NCBI GenBank assembly: GCA_015499995.1
Contig: JADNRV010000038.1
Location: forward strand, 124,001-188,000
DNA from: Flammula alnicola
Taxonomy: Eukaryota; Basidiomycota; Agaricomycetes; Agaricales; Strophariaceae
Direction of reading: 5' to 3'
DNA length: 64,000 nt
Under the pieces are notes generated by a model that did no database searches, was not told the DNA's origin, and worked only from the letters and a program-made list of their open reading frames with translations. A program made the translations under genes and the position numbers. Below, piece by piece: positions 48,594 to 60,655 of the stretch (position 1 is the stretch's first letter; every line of letters starts with the position of its first letter).

Positions 48594-50247
48594 TCAAAAA
48601 TCAGAACAGACGCAGATGTCGTTCGCTTTGTGTGGAATGGTTGTCGTATGCCCTTCGACCCTTCTCGAATATTCGTCGCGAGCGTTCGACCAATGGAAGT
48701 GACTGTACTCGGACCTGAGTTCCACGACTTTCAGCGACGAAATCTTCGGGTATTGTGCCATAACCGCGTCCGAGAGCGTCGAAGCCCGGTGCTGATCGTA
48801 AGATGGATCGCTATCAAGCCAGGCTGGAAGGGGTGCGCAGACGAAAATAGTAAGTTCGTTGACTCCGCGGAATAGGCCAATCCAGAAAATGGCTTCGCGA
48901 ATGAGGAAAGGCGTCGTCTCTTCGCCTCCTGAGGGTTTGGACTCCAACAGATCCAGAGTCAGACGCGAGACAGAGAGGTAATGTCTAGTCCAGTCAGGAT
49001 CTTCACTCTCAACACGTGCGATTTGCTGCAGAGGCGGACGTTCCTTCCAGGTCGAAAAACAAAGGCTGACGCAGGGGCTTATCTTCATCTTGGAGAATTT
49101 CTCGTTGAGGAAGGAGAATGCTCTGATGTTGGTTTTGTGGGAGAACGAGCCTCGGTAGTAGATGTCGAGGATGATGTTGAGGTGGCGCAGATTGGGGCAG
49201 TCTATAGGGTACTCGAACAAAAAAGCGGCTTGGTCCAGTGATCCTGTAAACGACAGGAGGTTTGAGAGGCGAAGGGGCTTCGGATTGGGAAAACGTGCAT
49301 GCAGGTTGCCATAATGAGATAGGCCAAATGTAAGCTTCTCCAACGCTGGAAGAAGGAATAGGTTCTCGACCACGGTGGGAAGAAAATCTCGTCGTGGAAA
49401 GCCCAAGCTGAGCTCTCGTAAATGTGGAAGCGAGCATGCGATCTGAGAGAACATCGAGTTGTGGAACACATCTTTCGTTATCGTGTCAGGTATGGATAAA
49501 GCGAAGGAGGTTATTAGGGAGCTCTTCATGGTAGAGAATGTCCATGTCGAATAGGGTGACCTGAAAAGTAAGTCAGAACTGAAATCTATCCTCGTTAACT
49601 CGTTATGCCCAGCTCCAGACTGTGGATGATTCGTCCATCCCCCTTTCTGAGAGGTTTGAAGTCGTAAAGGGGTCTTTAGAAATCGCTCGATGTTGTCGAA
49701 CCTGGGTTGAGGGCTGGGGACTTGATCCATCACTAAAGAGATGAGGGTGGATTATTTGAAGAGAACCGCATGATTTGAGCATCACAGTGTCAAGAAGGTT
49801 AAAAAGCGCGGCCATGTAATTTTGGACGTGCTCAGGCTGAGGTTCAACCCTCTGTTTGTCTCCGCATAAAATGAAGGCCAAGGAGAAAGAGCCCACGAAA
49901 GACAGCCGGTCAATGATCTGCTGGATGCGACGGACTTCTCTCGTTAAACGGATAACTGTACTCGCTGAGTTCATCGAATAAAACAGTGAACATACGAACT
50001 GCTTCATTGTGACGACAGAAAAGTTGACAGCTAAACCTGACAGGGTGTCTGGATAGCCATTGGCAATCGATTGTAAAATGGAGGGAGTTTCAGGGTTCGC
50101 CAGTCCTCGCCATTCAAGAAAGATAGGTATTGCGATGGCGTTTAGTCGATGACATGTTTTTCCTGCATTGAAGACAGCAGTAGCTGTTGATTGTTTGAAA
50201 ACGAGAATAAGGATCTCAGTAGGCAGATCTGCGAGTTGAGAAGTCAT
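48594..50247 (-). CDS. F-box protein with LRR-like C-terminus, frame broken
   Basis: ATG 50247 begins MTSQLADLPTEILILVFKQS, a good F-box (LADLPTEILILVF) followed by NAGKTCHRLNAIAIPIFLEW. It is a likely SCF substrate adaptor of a type expanded in Agaricomycetes. The first frame runs to 49603 and the second from about 49730 to 48594. The second continues the protein with FDNIERFLKTPLRL, then leucine-rich segments such as SLPHLRELSLGF and LPALEKLTFGLSHYG. The two frames overlap by about 130 bases and differ by one base, with no clear GT-AG intron. Either a one-base indel (pseudogene or sequencing error) lies near 49680-49735, or an unusual intron is used. Target unknown. Confidence 0.65.
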
Positions 50248-50558
50248 AAAACTGGTTTTAATAAGAATGGGGCGTGAAAAGATCAAAATGGTGGTTTGCA
50301 GTCAAGGCACAGGTAGAGTGGCTGTTATAGTAGGCCGCGAGGCGATGCCTGGCATGTGCGCCCATATGTAGTGGTAACACGTTCAAATACTCCTTGCATT
50401 CCTACTTCTACTTGGCCCATGTTGGCGCATAACTCGTCAAGGAGATAATTCTTCAGGTAAGTAACAAGGTTGTCAGATTAGATGTTCTGCTGACTTTATT
50501 CAGGAAATAGAAAGATATACACATAGTCACCTTGAACTGAGGAGTTAACTTCGCCAAT
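50248..50558. promoter_or_regulatory. Divergent promoter, F-box gene and GT32 gene
   Basis: 311 bases between divergent starts. No specific motif is recognised. Confidence 0.4.
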
Positions 50559-51986
50559 ATGTCGAGAGGAGACTATGAACGACTTCCAATGTACGCGTCT
50601 TCCGCATCGTCACCTCGACAACGCTCATCGTCTTCCGCACCGCCCTCTCCAACTTCACCACCCGCATTTCTGCAACCCTTCTCTGCTTCATACAGGTCGC
50701 GCAACGGAACAACGACCAAGACACGATCTCTACTTAAACCAAGAACTGTATATGTGTTCATCAAATATGCAGTACCCACAACAATCATTCTCATCCTTTT
50801 GGCGCTCTACTTTTACGAGCCACATATAGAATTGGCATTTTACGACCGGACATGGGTTCAGAAGGAATTAGAGCCTATACTACCTTTGTCAGGCTGCTTC
50901 GACGAAAATCGAGTCAGCCCAAGCTACAACGTGTCCAAATACGTGTATGGACCCAAGAGGACGGAAGTACAAACTGGAATACCCATGAGGATGGGCCTCG
51001 ATTGCTATGACTTCGCAGGAACGATACAGTCGGAACCCCGGGGCAGGAAAGGTCAACGAGTGGCTGCCGAGGATCGTACACAATTCCACACGTACTGGAG
51101 GAGCGACCTGGCACCGTTTGGGCCTCGACAGGAATGGATGCTCAAATCATTTTTTGCCACACAAGACGTTACCGCCTCGCGTTTAACGCTATGGTCAAAC
51201 GGCGATCTTACATCGAATTTGATTCTTCGAAATTATCAGAATCGGTATCCCGACGCATTTGCACTCGAGATCGTGGATATCCCAACTCTCGCGAAGGGAA
51301 CGGAATTGGAAGGCAGTGCTCTGCTAACGAGAAAGGATGCAAAGGCATGGATAGATGGAGACCTCATACGACTTCTTCTCCTGTGGAATTTTGGAGGTGT
51401 TTGGGTAGATATGGACTCCTTGATGACCCGAGACCTCGAGCCTCTATTGGAACACGAGTTTGTGACGCAATGGGATTGCTACGGTATGTTTTTCTCTCGT
51501 TAAGACCCATTCCTTTTTGCTAAAGTATCATGGACAGACAAGCTATATGTACCACTTAACGGAGCTCTCATGCGATTCCGGAAGCACTCTCCTTACCTAT
51601 GCGAAGCATTCCACGTAATGGTCACCTCTCCTCCACCACGTTCGGGATCAACGGACTGGGGTGCCACCTTATACTTCAAACTATGGAGACGGCTCTTAGC
51701 TGCTTCCGTTCCGCCATTCAAGATCCTTCCTTTCTGCTTTAGCGACGGGCGGTCGTGCAGACTGGATAACAGGCTACCTGATCCTTTCACACCGGACAAC
51801 AAGGCAGGCAAATGGACGATGGGGTTAGGCCTCGAGGAAGGCGGTGGGCTGGACAAGACCCTCCATAAGATCTTTGGAGTGCACCTGCACAATCAGTGGG
51901 AAAAGGCATATCCAGCCAACGGTTGGGTAGAGAGATTACTGTTGAGGAGATATGACGAGAAGTTGAAGGCAAGGGAGGAGCTTTGA
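50559..51986 (+). CDS. GT32-type (OCH1-like) glycosyltransferase
   Basis: Two exons (50559-51483, 51538-51986) encode about 457 residues. A Ser/Pro-rich cytosolic N-terminus is followed by one helix, YAVPTTIILILLALYFY (about residues 71-87), giving type II Golgi topology. The catalytic domain has LTLWSNGDL and the GT32 hallmark LLLWNFGGVWVDMDSLMTRD, in which the DMD triad binds metal and nucleotide-sugar. After the intron come DKLYVPLNGALMRF and a C-terminal LHNQWEKAY, consistent with the family's conserved His/Trp region. It probably transfers a hexose, such as mannose, in N-glycan or glycosphingolipid maturation; the acceptor is unknown. Confidence 0.85.
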
Positions 51987-52613
51987 TTCGTTGTCCTGCC
52001 TGAAGGTGTTGTCACTTGATATATGCTATCTTTTTGTCTGTATTATACACTTAATCCTTATCCAAGCAAGTCACGCACATCTCGGGGCAGTTCTTCATCA
52101 AGTGACTTCATTGCGTATGGCGGTCAAGCTTTCTCCCATCAGGCGAATCAGAGATGCATCAAGATACGCCATTGGTCGAGGTATGATTAATATCTGTGTG
52201 TCCATTTAAAGTCTTCCATTGCTGCGACTATGTTGAGTTCAATTTTACAGATAACTGACCCGCTGACGCTGATGATCCTCGCACAATGGAAAATGCGTTT
52301 GTTCACCTCCACCGCTCGCGGATGAATGGCAAGATCGACAGTTTGAATGAAGCACAGTCATGTCTTAACTGCGCTGCTTGACACTTACTGCGCGACGACT
52401 ACCTCATCCAATGCTGTTTGACTTTCATCCCTTCGAGACGGCATTTGCTAGCCGTTCGCTGAAAAAACGTAGTCCTGGTCGACGTCTTGTTGACAGAAGC
52501 AGTGATCTATCTGCCTTTAATGGCGAGAAGATCAAACAAGACAAAGCGACGCAGTTCACAAGACGCGTATAAAACCTCACATTGTCTGCATGAAGTATCA
52601 GTAAATCGCCCTC
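51987..52613. other. Intergenic
   Basis: About 630 bases between the GT32 stop and the sedolisin-like start. No gene or repeat was recognised. Confidence 0.5.
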
Positions 52614-55253
52614 ATGAAACAGTTAACCTATTCTTTCTGCCACGTTCTAGTGCTTTGCCAGTATGTCGGGGCAATGGTGCTCAGCCCTCGCTATGGCGAA
52701 TTCGTAGTCCACGAGAAACGCGTAGCCCACCCAGATTGGCACGACTCTCGTAGACTGGAAGCCCACGTTGGCATTCCTCTCCGAATTGGCCTCCGGCAGC
52801 AAAACTTAGACGCTCTGCCCGACCACCTTATGTCTGTGTCAGACCCTGCTTCTTCGGCCTATGGAGAACACTGGACGCATGAGAAAGTTGTTGAGGCCTT
52901 CGCGCCATCAGCAGGGTCCCACGACACCGTCCGGGCGTGGCTTATGGACGCAGGCTTCGATGAAAACCGGTTAGGGGTAAGCTATAACAAGGCTTGGATT
53001 GAAGTTCAAGGAGCCACTGCCCTTGAAGTGGAACAGTTGCTCAACACCGAATACCGCGTTTTCAAGCACAGTCACAACGGAGAAGAACACGTTGGTGGGC
53101 AATTGACCGTTTATGTTAGAGGATATGTTTGCTAATTTTTTGTCTCAGCATGCCATGACTATTCGCTGCCGGTTGGAGTAGCAGAGCATGTCGACTTCGT
53201 CACCCCAACGGTCCAGCCCAATGCTAAGCTCGTTGGGTCAAGCATGCAACGCCGCCAAGCTTCGATTTCTGGGCGCAATCTCCATTCGCGGGCCCTTGAT
53301 GCTCGGTCGAATGTCAGTGTCAATACAGGAGGATCTCTAGCTGGTTGCGACACCGCAGTCGTTCCCAGCTGTCTGAGAACGCTCTACAACATGACGTATA
53401 CCCCAAATGCAACGGACCGTAACACTTTTGGGATAGGTTAGTCTTACTCTCGATAAGTTGTCTGGATCTCAACTTACTTTCGGATTTATATGACAGTGAG
53501 CTTCTACAGCAACACATACTTGCAATCGGACTTGGATACTTTCTTTGGCAATTTTCGCCTTCTCTTGTTGGTTCTTCGCCTCAGTTGGTGTCAATCGATG
53601 GAGGTGAGAATATTGGGCATGAGATGTGCGGTGTAATGATGTTATTACTCTCAGGAACAATCGCGCTCGATCCAAGCTCTGATGTGGGCGAAGATGGATG
53701 GATTCTTGAATATGCTATGACCCTCGTGGAGCCCCAACCTGTGCAACTGTTGCAGGTCGGAAACCAGCAAATTGGTATCTATTCCAAATCTTGTATCTAT
53801 ATATTGTACGTGTCGTTAACGTTTATGTCCTAGGTCAATTCTTCTCTCTCAACGAATGGCTCGATGCTGTCGATGGCTCGTACTGCACCTCCGAAGGCGG
53901 CGACGACTTCACATTCGACCCTCAGCTCCCGAACCCTCGGCCAGGAGGGTTCACAGACCATTCTTGCGGTACGGCAAAAGCGCCGAATGTCGTCTCAAAT
54001 TCTCAAGCTGTCGACGAACATGTTTATTCGGATTTCTACAGGCAGAGACAATGCAACGAATTTGCCAAGCTCGGTCTGATGGGCGTCACTGTGCTGTACT
54101 CTGCCGGAAATACAGGTATTTCGGGTATTCAGAGCGGCTACTGCCTGGACGATAATGGTTGGTCCCCTGTCTTGTCAGACAGGATAATTTTATTGAGTGT
54201 ATGCGTGCTAGGCTCCATGAATCTCAACGCTACCAACTTCAATCCGGCCTGGCCAGCTTCTTGCCCGTGGATCACTGCAGTCGGTGGCACGCAAGTCAAA
54301 GCCAATGCCAGTGCCGGAGACTCGCCCGAGGAGGTGTGGAACCAGGATTGACCATGGGCTTCTTCGAATCCGGCGGCGGAGGGTTCAGCAACCACTTTTC
54401 ACAACCCACCTATCAGAAATCTGCCGTTACCAACTATCTTAAGGTTTTGACCAACAAAGATCCAGCGTCTTTGAAGCACTTCAACCCCAAAGGCGTATGC
54501 TCGATCTTCCTTAAATAGCATGACTCGAATTCTGACAATTCTTTTTGTGTAGCGAGCATATCCTGACCTGAGTGCCAACGCGTGAGTTTTCCTGGTATCT
54601 GGAAATGGTGCCATTTATTTGACTGACCTTCATGCCAGAAATTCATTCTTCGACATCGCCAACGGATCCATCTCTATTGACAGCGGCACTTCAGGTGCAA
54701 CACCCACAGTTGCCGCCATTATCACTCTTGTGAACGACGCCAGAATATCTGCTGGCAAGAAACCCGTTGGTATGTGACCGTATAAAATCAGAATGTTCTC
54801 GTCTCATGCTGACTTCATCCCTCTAGGTTTCATCAATCCAACGGTATGTCGTGACATATAGATGCAATTACCGGTATTTTAATTGCGTTCTTTTCAAGAT
54901 TTATTCGACTGCCTTCGCAAGCGTATTCAATGATATCACGGACGGCACGAGTCAGGGTTGCAAAGGCTGTAAGGACACCATTCTTTATGGAAATTAAGCT
55001 CCAGCTTACACTTCAAATTGTGCAGTGCAAGGCGACCGAACAGGAGGGTTTCAAGCGTGAGTTCTGAACGCTATTAGGCTATCCAGACACTTATCTGGTT
55101 TGATTCATGATGCAGTACCCAAGGATGGGACCCGGCGTCAGGTATGTTGAAAATCCAGGCCTGAATCAGAGAAATGCTCACACAATTGTCTCTTCAGGTG
55201 TTGGTACTCCCAATCTCGGCAAACTAATCGAAAAATGGCTAGCTCTGCCTTGA
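52614..55253 (+). pseudogene. Sedolisin-family (S53, tripeptidyl-peptidase-like) gene, decayed
   Basis: The gene keeps the full layout of a secreted S53 serine-carboxyl protease. It has a signal peptide (MKQLTYSFCHVLVLCQYVGA), an activation propeptide (SSAYGEHWTHEKVVEAF), the junction ACHDYSLPVGVAEHVDFVTP and a catalytic domain. It ends QGWDPASGVGTPNLGKLIEK with TGA 55251-55253, and about ten introns are present. In the family the catalytic Glu and Asp lie as ExxxD. Here the segment reads GEDGWILEYAM, so Glu stays but the Asp position is Ile. The oxyanion Asp (SGDSG) is Asn in SAGNTGISG. The nucleophile Ser remains in SGTSGATP. One base is missing near 53550, and a second frameshift near 54340 runs into TGA 54349-54351. 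It is probably not an active protease. Confidence 0.8.
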
Positions 55254-55633
55254 TTGTTGGATTTATGCACTCCATCGGTTCGATACGAGAATGGCAGAGA
55301 GGCTCCAGTATCTCCACTGTGTACTAAGACAGCAAATTATTTCCAAATACTGGGTTGTAAGATAGTTTTCGTTCGCGACTGTAAAGTAGTCGTACTTGAA
55401 TGAAGCAGATCCCCCAAACTTTTATCTTTGTTTTAGCCCGAAGTGAAGCTGTTGCGAGAATCACAAAGACTGAAACAGCCAGGGCGATAATGAGAGGGGA
55501 TATGAAGATGTTTTGCTAGTGGAATGTTAAAACCATTTACATTAAATTTTGATGTACCCACACAGACCACACGTTACGCCTATCTGACTATACTTTTGCG
55601 CTCGAGCGACGCTGGTTGGCGACGAGATCCAGA
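55254..55633. other. Intergenic between convergent genes
   Basis: 3' flanks only; no gene was seen. Confidence 0.5.
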
Positions 55634-56171
55634 TTACAACGCAGGCATCTTTCGAACCACCTTTCCTTCATTTCGCGCGTGCACCCTGAGCTTTTCGAGC
55701 AGAGGTGAATTCGCCCAGCGCTCTGGCGGTGCCCTCTTGCTGGTTGCCCAGTAGTAGATGTCCCAATCAGGCTCATCGAGTAGCTGTCGATTTCATTGCG
55801 TCGTAAGAAGAAAAAAAAAATTGAAATACGCAAAGATAACGCACCTTGTCGTACTCCATCATCTCCTCCTGGGTCATCGTGCTCAGTTGATCCCTCGCAA
55901 AGGTACTCAGCAGCAGATCGCTCTCCAAAGTACCCCGCTTCCGAGACTGATATACCAGCCTCGCTCTGAGAGTTTCCACAGTCTCATTGGGTCGCGGCAG
56001 TGGTGCCGGGGGTTCCACATCCGACGGCGTAGTGGTCGAAGCCATGTGTTCCGGTGTATGAGGAAGCGGCCATGGGTCAGCAAACAGACGCGAGGTGGAC
56101 GAGAGAGACCGGCGCGAATGAGCTAGATTCCTGCTGAGGACAGTCGCGCTTCGAGAGAATTGCCGCAGCAT
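55634..56171 (-). CDS. SDH5: Succinate dehydrogenase assembly factor 2 (FAD attachment)
   Basis: Mitochondrial matrix protein that promotes covalent FAD attachment to the SDH flavoprotein subunit. Two exons (56171-55845, 55783-55634) flank a 61-nt intron and give about 158 residues. The N-terminus is rich in Arg and Ser, a typical presequence ([16 protein letters not shown]). The SdhE-fold core follows: [20 protein letters not shown], which includes the RGxxE motif, then EEMMEYDK joined to [20 protein letters not shown] and [20 protein letters not shown]. Length and motifs are normal for SDHAF2/Sdh5. A MITE lies 147 bp upstream of the start. The frame remains open upstream of ATG 56171, but the presequence-like start is preferred. 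Confidence 0.92.
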
Positions 56172-56317
56172 TGTGAACTCGTTATTGGGTAGAATAACTG
56201 GTCGTGGTAGTCGGGGGACAAGAACATAATTGAATATGCATTGGGATACGCGTCTTTTCCCGGACCGGTCACATGTCAATCGTTCTGGGCACAGCCACAT
56301 ATTCTTATCCAATCAAG

Positions 56318-56597
56318 TGCTGTACTATTTCGACCGATCGTTCACGCCCTGTGATGCGTGACACCAATAGTTCACTGGCATTGGTGTTCATAACCAGCAG
56401 TGATGCATGACGAAACAAATTTTGTGAGCAAAATGTTCACAAATTAGCGCGAAGCGCCCAAATTTTTTTTTTTTACCTGCAACTTTCAATTTCGGCGACG
56501 TTCACAGGCCCTTGTGATGCGTGACGAATTGCATATTTGTTCAGTTCACGACCCCCTGTGATGCGTGACGTGAACGATCGGTCGAAATAGTACAGTA
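56318..56597. mobile_element. MITE, copy 2
   Basis: Same orientation and nearly the same sequence as 17603-17881, with identical TIRs (CTGTACTATTTCGACCGATC and its complement). It is flanked by TG on the left and TA on the right, so one TA has probably mutated. The A-run of copy 1 after GCGCCCAA is a T-run here, and the second internal motif is GATGCATGACG. It sits between the divergent SDH5 and NACHT genes. The flanks CAAGTG and CACTTG extend the palindrome, perhaps by chance. Confidence 0.9.
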
Positions 56598-56888
56598 CAC
56601 TTGAGAGAGCTCTGGATCTGAACTGCATACCACAGTTGGGGAAGTGGGCACCGAAATGATTGAGAGAGAGGGGCTGAATATTCAATATTAAGCTGAATAG
56701 TAATGGTAATGGTAGTAATTTAATAAGTTAACAGGCTGAGCGCTTAGCGACGGGCACTCGCGGCCCGGCCTACAACAAAGTTGAAGAAGAGCCTCGGTTT
56801 CTCAACACTGCTACTACTGTAACTACATCCAACCTTGAGGCCCAAGGGCGGAATAACGAGAGAAAGCCCTCACCAAATAAAGTCAGGA

Positions 56889-59522
56889 TGTTTTCCCAAA
56901 GTCGGAACTTCATAGTCAGCGGAGGGACATTCACTCAGGTAGAACATCGTGATACAGGTACGAAAACACTGGATACGTGATCACTGATACCAGGGGAAAT
57001 GCGGCGACTAACCTTCCGATCTCTCGATCCAAACAGCATTCGAACGCCTTCAGAAAGCCGCTGCACCTGGCGCATTTCATAATTCAGGAGATCGCTTTGA
57101 TCCCCCAAAATGTCATCCAAACACCCGACTGGCGGTCCTGGAGACGATCATGAACTGGATCCTTCAACTTGGAAGCGAGGATTGCCATGCGCTTATCATG
57201 TGGTTATATGGTGCTGCAGGAGCAGGCAAATCTGCGATCGCACAAACCATCGCCGAGCGCTGCTATGCAGCGAAAGTACTCCTTGCGAGTTTCTTCTTCT
57301 CTAGGTCGGACCCCAATCGTAACCACGCGCGGTCCCTTATTCCTACGATCGCATATCAGATTGCCTGCGCCATACCAGAAGCACGAACTCACCTTGAAGG
57401 AATCATCGAACGGGATCCCCTTGTATTCACTCGTTCGCTCAAAGCTCAAATGATCTCGTTGATCATCGAACCCCTCCAACCTCTCACCGCTTCTGGGTAC
57501 TTCTCCGACCCCGCAAGCTCCCCACGCCTCATCGTTATTGATGGCCTCGACGAATGCCAAGATCCTAGAGTCCAGAGCCATGTCCTTGAAGTCATCTCAG
57601 ATGCTCTTCGACAATATCACATCCCACTGATCTTTCTTGTCGCTAGTCGACCGGAGCAGGATATATCATTCACTTTCGGCTCAGAAAAACTCTCTCAATT
57701 TCTCACCCGGCTTGCCCTAGACAACACATTTCGCCGTGATGACGATATTCAACTCTTCCTTGAAGAATCTTTCAATGAGATCAAGGCGACCCATCCGAGA
57801 AGGGCTCTGATTCCACCGTTGTGGCCATCCTCAGGCACCATAGACATCCTCGTAAGAAAGGCATCGGGCCAGTTTATCTACGCCGCAACTGTCATTAAGT
57901 TTACATCGTCAATCCGCCATAGGCCCACTGATCGCCTCGAAATTATCCTCGGTTTACGTCCCGCTCGCCACGACCTGCCATTCGCAGAGCTTGACGCATT
58001 GTATATGCATATTTTTTCGTCCTTGGAAGAACCTGAATCCTCTCTGTTGATCATCGGTTTTCTCCTCCTTGCCAAGAATGACGTTCCATTTATGACTCGG
58101 GATATGCATACCATAACGAATCTTGAGAAATTCCTTGGTTTGAATCCGGGAGACGTCGAAATCTTCCTGGGAGACCTGGCTTCTGTGGTCACCTGGGATT
58201 CTGTGATCACTTCCAGCTCCGAGTCGGAGGCTCAAGTAGTTCGTCTTTTGCACGCATCATTGGGAGACTTTCTCCTCGATTCATCTCGGTCGAAACACTT
58301 ATCTATTAACGCGAAATCGATGCATACGATATTCGCGCTTCAATGTATGCAGCAGCTGAAGTGCCTAACTTCAGGTGAGTATCGCCCCCACTGTTAGCTA
58401 TCACAATATGGAATGAGTTCTGAATTGTATCAAATAGATCGGCCATTGTATCTCTATACATACCGGAATCTACCATACCATTTATCAAATTCTCTCCCTA
58501 CTTCCGAACTACGAAAGCATCTTCTGACATTCTCTCTTGAAGATCTTGTCGAAGATATTGATGTTCTATATTGCAACACAGGGGACACCGACATGTTGAT
58601 CACTCATATCGACTTCTGCTTGGAGTGGACACCTAAATTTTTTGGTGCGATAAAGACCCTGGTGTGTACACTCATCCCATTTTTTACTTCAACCAATTGC
58701 AGTATTCATTTTTAATTATCATAGGTTTCTGGAGATCCCCATTCTCATCTGGCATATGCTCTCCATTTATCTTCTTATGACCGATTAATGAAGGCAGAAC
58801 TCTATAAACGGACTAAGCATATGGACCAGACGGAAGTGGCATCGCTTCTTGCTCTCGTATACATACTCCCGTCACTCCGCCTGCCACTTCTTGGGGGAAT
58901 GTCTCGGAATACTAATGTGGAAGTGAACCGCACATACCAGACCCCCATCGTTCGCGAAGGCCTGGATATGCTTTACGCATTCCTAGAAGACCCGATCAGA
59001 TCCGAGATGCATCCAATGGATGGGCAGACATATGCCACTGCCTCTCTGAGGTGCTGGGAATATTTATGCAGCCATCAGTTCAATGCATTTGCTCCACGCT
59101 ACACCGGTCTTGAGGACAAGATGCGTCGGAACACTCCCTGGCGTTGGCGGAAGGTCGTCAAGATGAACAAATTTTTCAAGGCAAGGAGGCAGCTGGCATC
59201 AAAGCGAACCTTATATAGATATGACCCGGAGGAGAACAAATCGGTGCTTTCCCCACACCCATTTCCCCAGTTCCACTCTAAACGCGAGGTCGAAATGGAC
59301 GATTCGATGGTATATTCCCTTGCCCTGCAATTTCTTCCGCAAGCCTTGAACAGATCCACGAAAATGGATGAATTGATCGAAGCAGCTCGCGCTGAACCAT
59401 CGTTCTCCCAGTTGTCACGCAAGTTTCCACGAAGGACCAAAAAGGCGAAGAAGGCCATCGCCAAATACCTTGCGAGGGTAATGGGTGATGAGAGCACAGG
59501 AGAAGGAACACAAGACAGTTGA
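56889..59522 (+). CDS. NACHT-domain NTPase (fungal NLR-like)
   Basis: Start ATG 56889 gives MFSQSRNFIVSGGTFTQVEH, the N-terminal signature common to Agaricomycete NACHT proteins. Exon 1 ends at 56957; exon 2 begins at 57037 with FERLQKAAAPGAFHNSG and CHPNTRLAVLETIMNWI. The P-loop GAAGAGKS (about 57210-57233) and Walker B LIVIDGLDEC (about 57527-57556) are intact, as is SRPEQDI. After the NACHT core, introns near 58375-58437 and 58662-58725 lead to a helical, basic C-terminal region ending GEGTQDS. No WD40, ankyrin or TPR repeats follow, so any sensor domain is novel or missing. These proteins are thought to act in fungal non-self recognition or programmed cell death; that role is inferred from the family. 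Confidence 0.85.
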
Positions 59523-59621
59523 GCAGGCCCAGTCTGGGGATATGACATACATAACGCGCATGTTCGATTTCGGCAGAAAAATAAAAATACATTGGTGTAG
59601 CAAATGCAACGGAAGGTTGGA

Positions 59622-60655
59622 CTAGAATATATGACCACCACCTATACAAAAAAAATCAACAATCAACAACCTCCTTCCGAGACAAAGAACAGGACTCACC
59701 ATCAACGAGAATGTTGACGCCCGTAATATACCTTCCAGCGGGACTGCAAAACATCACGATAGGCCCCGTCAGCTCATTAGGCGTGCCCATCCTGCCCATC
59801 GGGTTCCGCTGTTCGAAGTCTGTGCGTCCAGGGACGATGTCCTTCGCTTCCGTCATCGGCGTCAGGATGTATCCAGGGCAGACGCAGTTCACGCGGATGC
59901 CGTACTGCGCCCATTCGCCTGCAAGACACTTCGTCAGCCCCAACAGCGCGGCTTTAGTGGTGCTGTACGCTGAGGTGAATAAAGGGAACAGGGCTCTGTG
60001 CCCTGCGATGGAAGAGATCAGGACGATGCTTCCTCCGGTTTTTTGTTTTATCATTTCTCTGCGATCGATGTTAATTAGTTATTTGGTGATCAAGGATGAT
60101 GATGCTTACTTTCCGACGTGCTTGGAGCAGAGATAGCTTCCCGTCAGGTTGATGTTCAGCACTTGCTGCCATATTTCGAGACTCATATCTTCCGCTCTTG
60201 CAGCCCTCGCAATGCCGGCAAAGCATAGAAGAACATCAACGCTTCCAAAATTCTTCACCGTCTTCTCCACGGCAGTTTGGATGTTCTCCTCGTTCGTCAC
60301 GTCCACGTTCTCTTCGACGATTTTCCTGTCGGGGAATTCCCTGTGCAGGGCTTGAAGTGCGGCGTGCGAGGCCTTGAAAGTGGCCGGAATGTCGAAGATA
60401 CAGAGCCCTTTCGCTCCGTGTTCGAGGAGGCCACGGGCGGCTTCAAGTCCGAGGCCTCCCGCACCGCCCGTCACTGTGTTCAGGCTGACAGTCAGAGTCA
60501 TATCAACATAAGGTGGCTAAGTGCTGACCGATGGCATTTCCAGTGACGGCGAATCGTTCGACGGCTCGTTCGACTGGACTTTGTCCGGGTTTCTGTGGCA
60601 GGGGCGCCGTCAAGGGGTTGGAAGGGGTAGAGAGAGCGATTAAATTCTGAGACAT
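59622..60655 (-). CDS. Short-chain dehydrogenase/reductase (SDR)
   Basis: NAD(P)-dependent oxidoreductase of the classical SDR type. From ATG 60655, exon 1 (MSQNLIALSTPSNPLTAPLP and on) joins across a GTCAGC-ACACAG intron to the cofactor motif VTGGAGGLG. Other marks are DVT (adenine ring), CFAGIA in place of NNAG, NINLTGSYLC (active-site Asn), the catalytic Ser in SSIAGH and YSTTK (Tyr and Lys). A further intron lies at about 60056-60115, and a last one (59642-59699) restores the usual C-terminal VDGGGHIF. Reading through that donor would give a longer, atypical tail. It resembles sorbose- or arabinitol-dehydrogenase-like fungal SDRs; the substrate is unknown. Convergent with the NACHT gene, about 100 bp apart. 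Confidence 0.88.
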
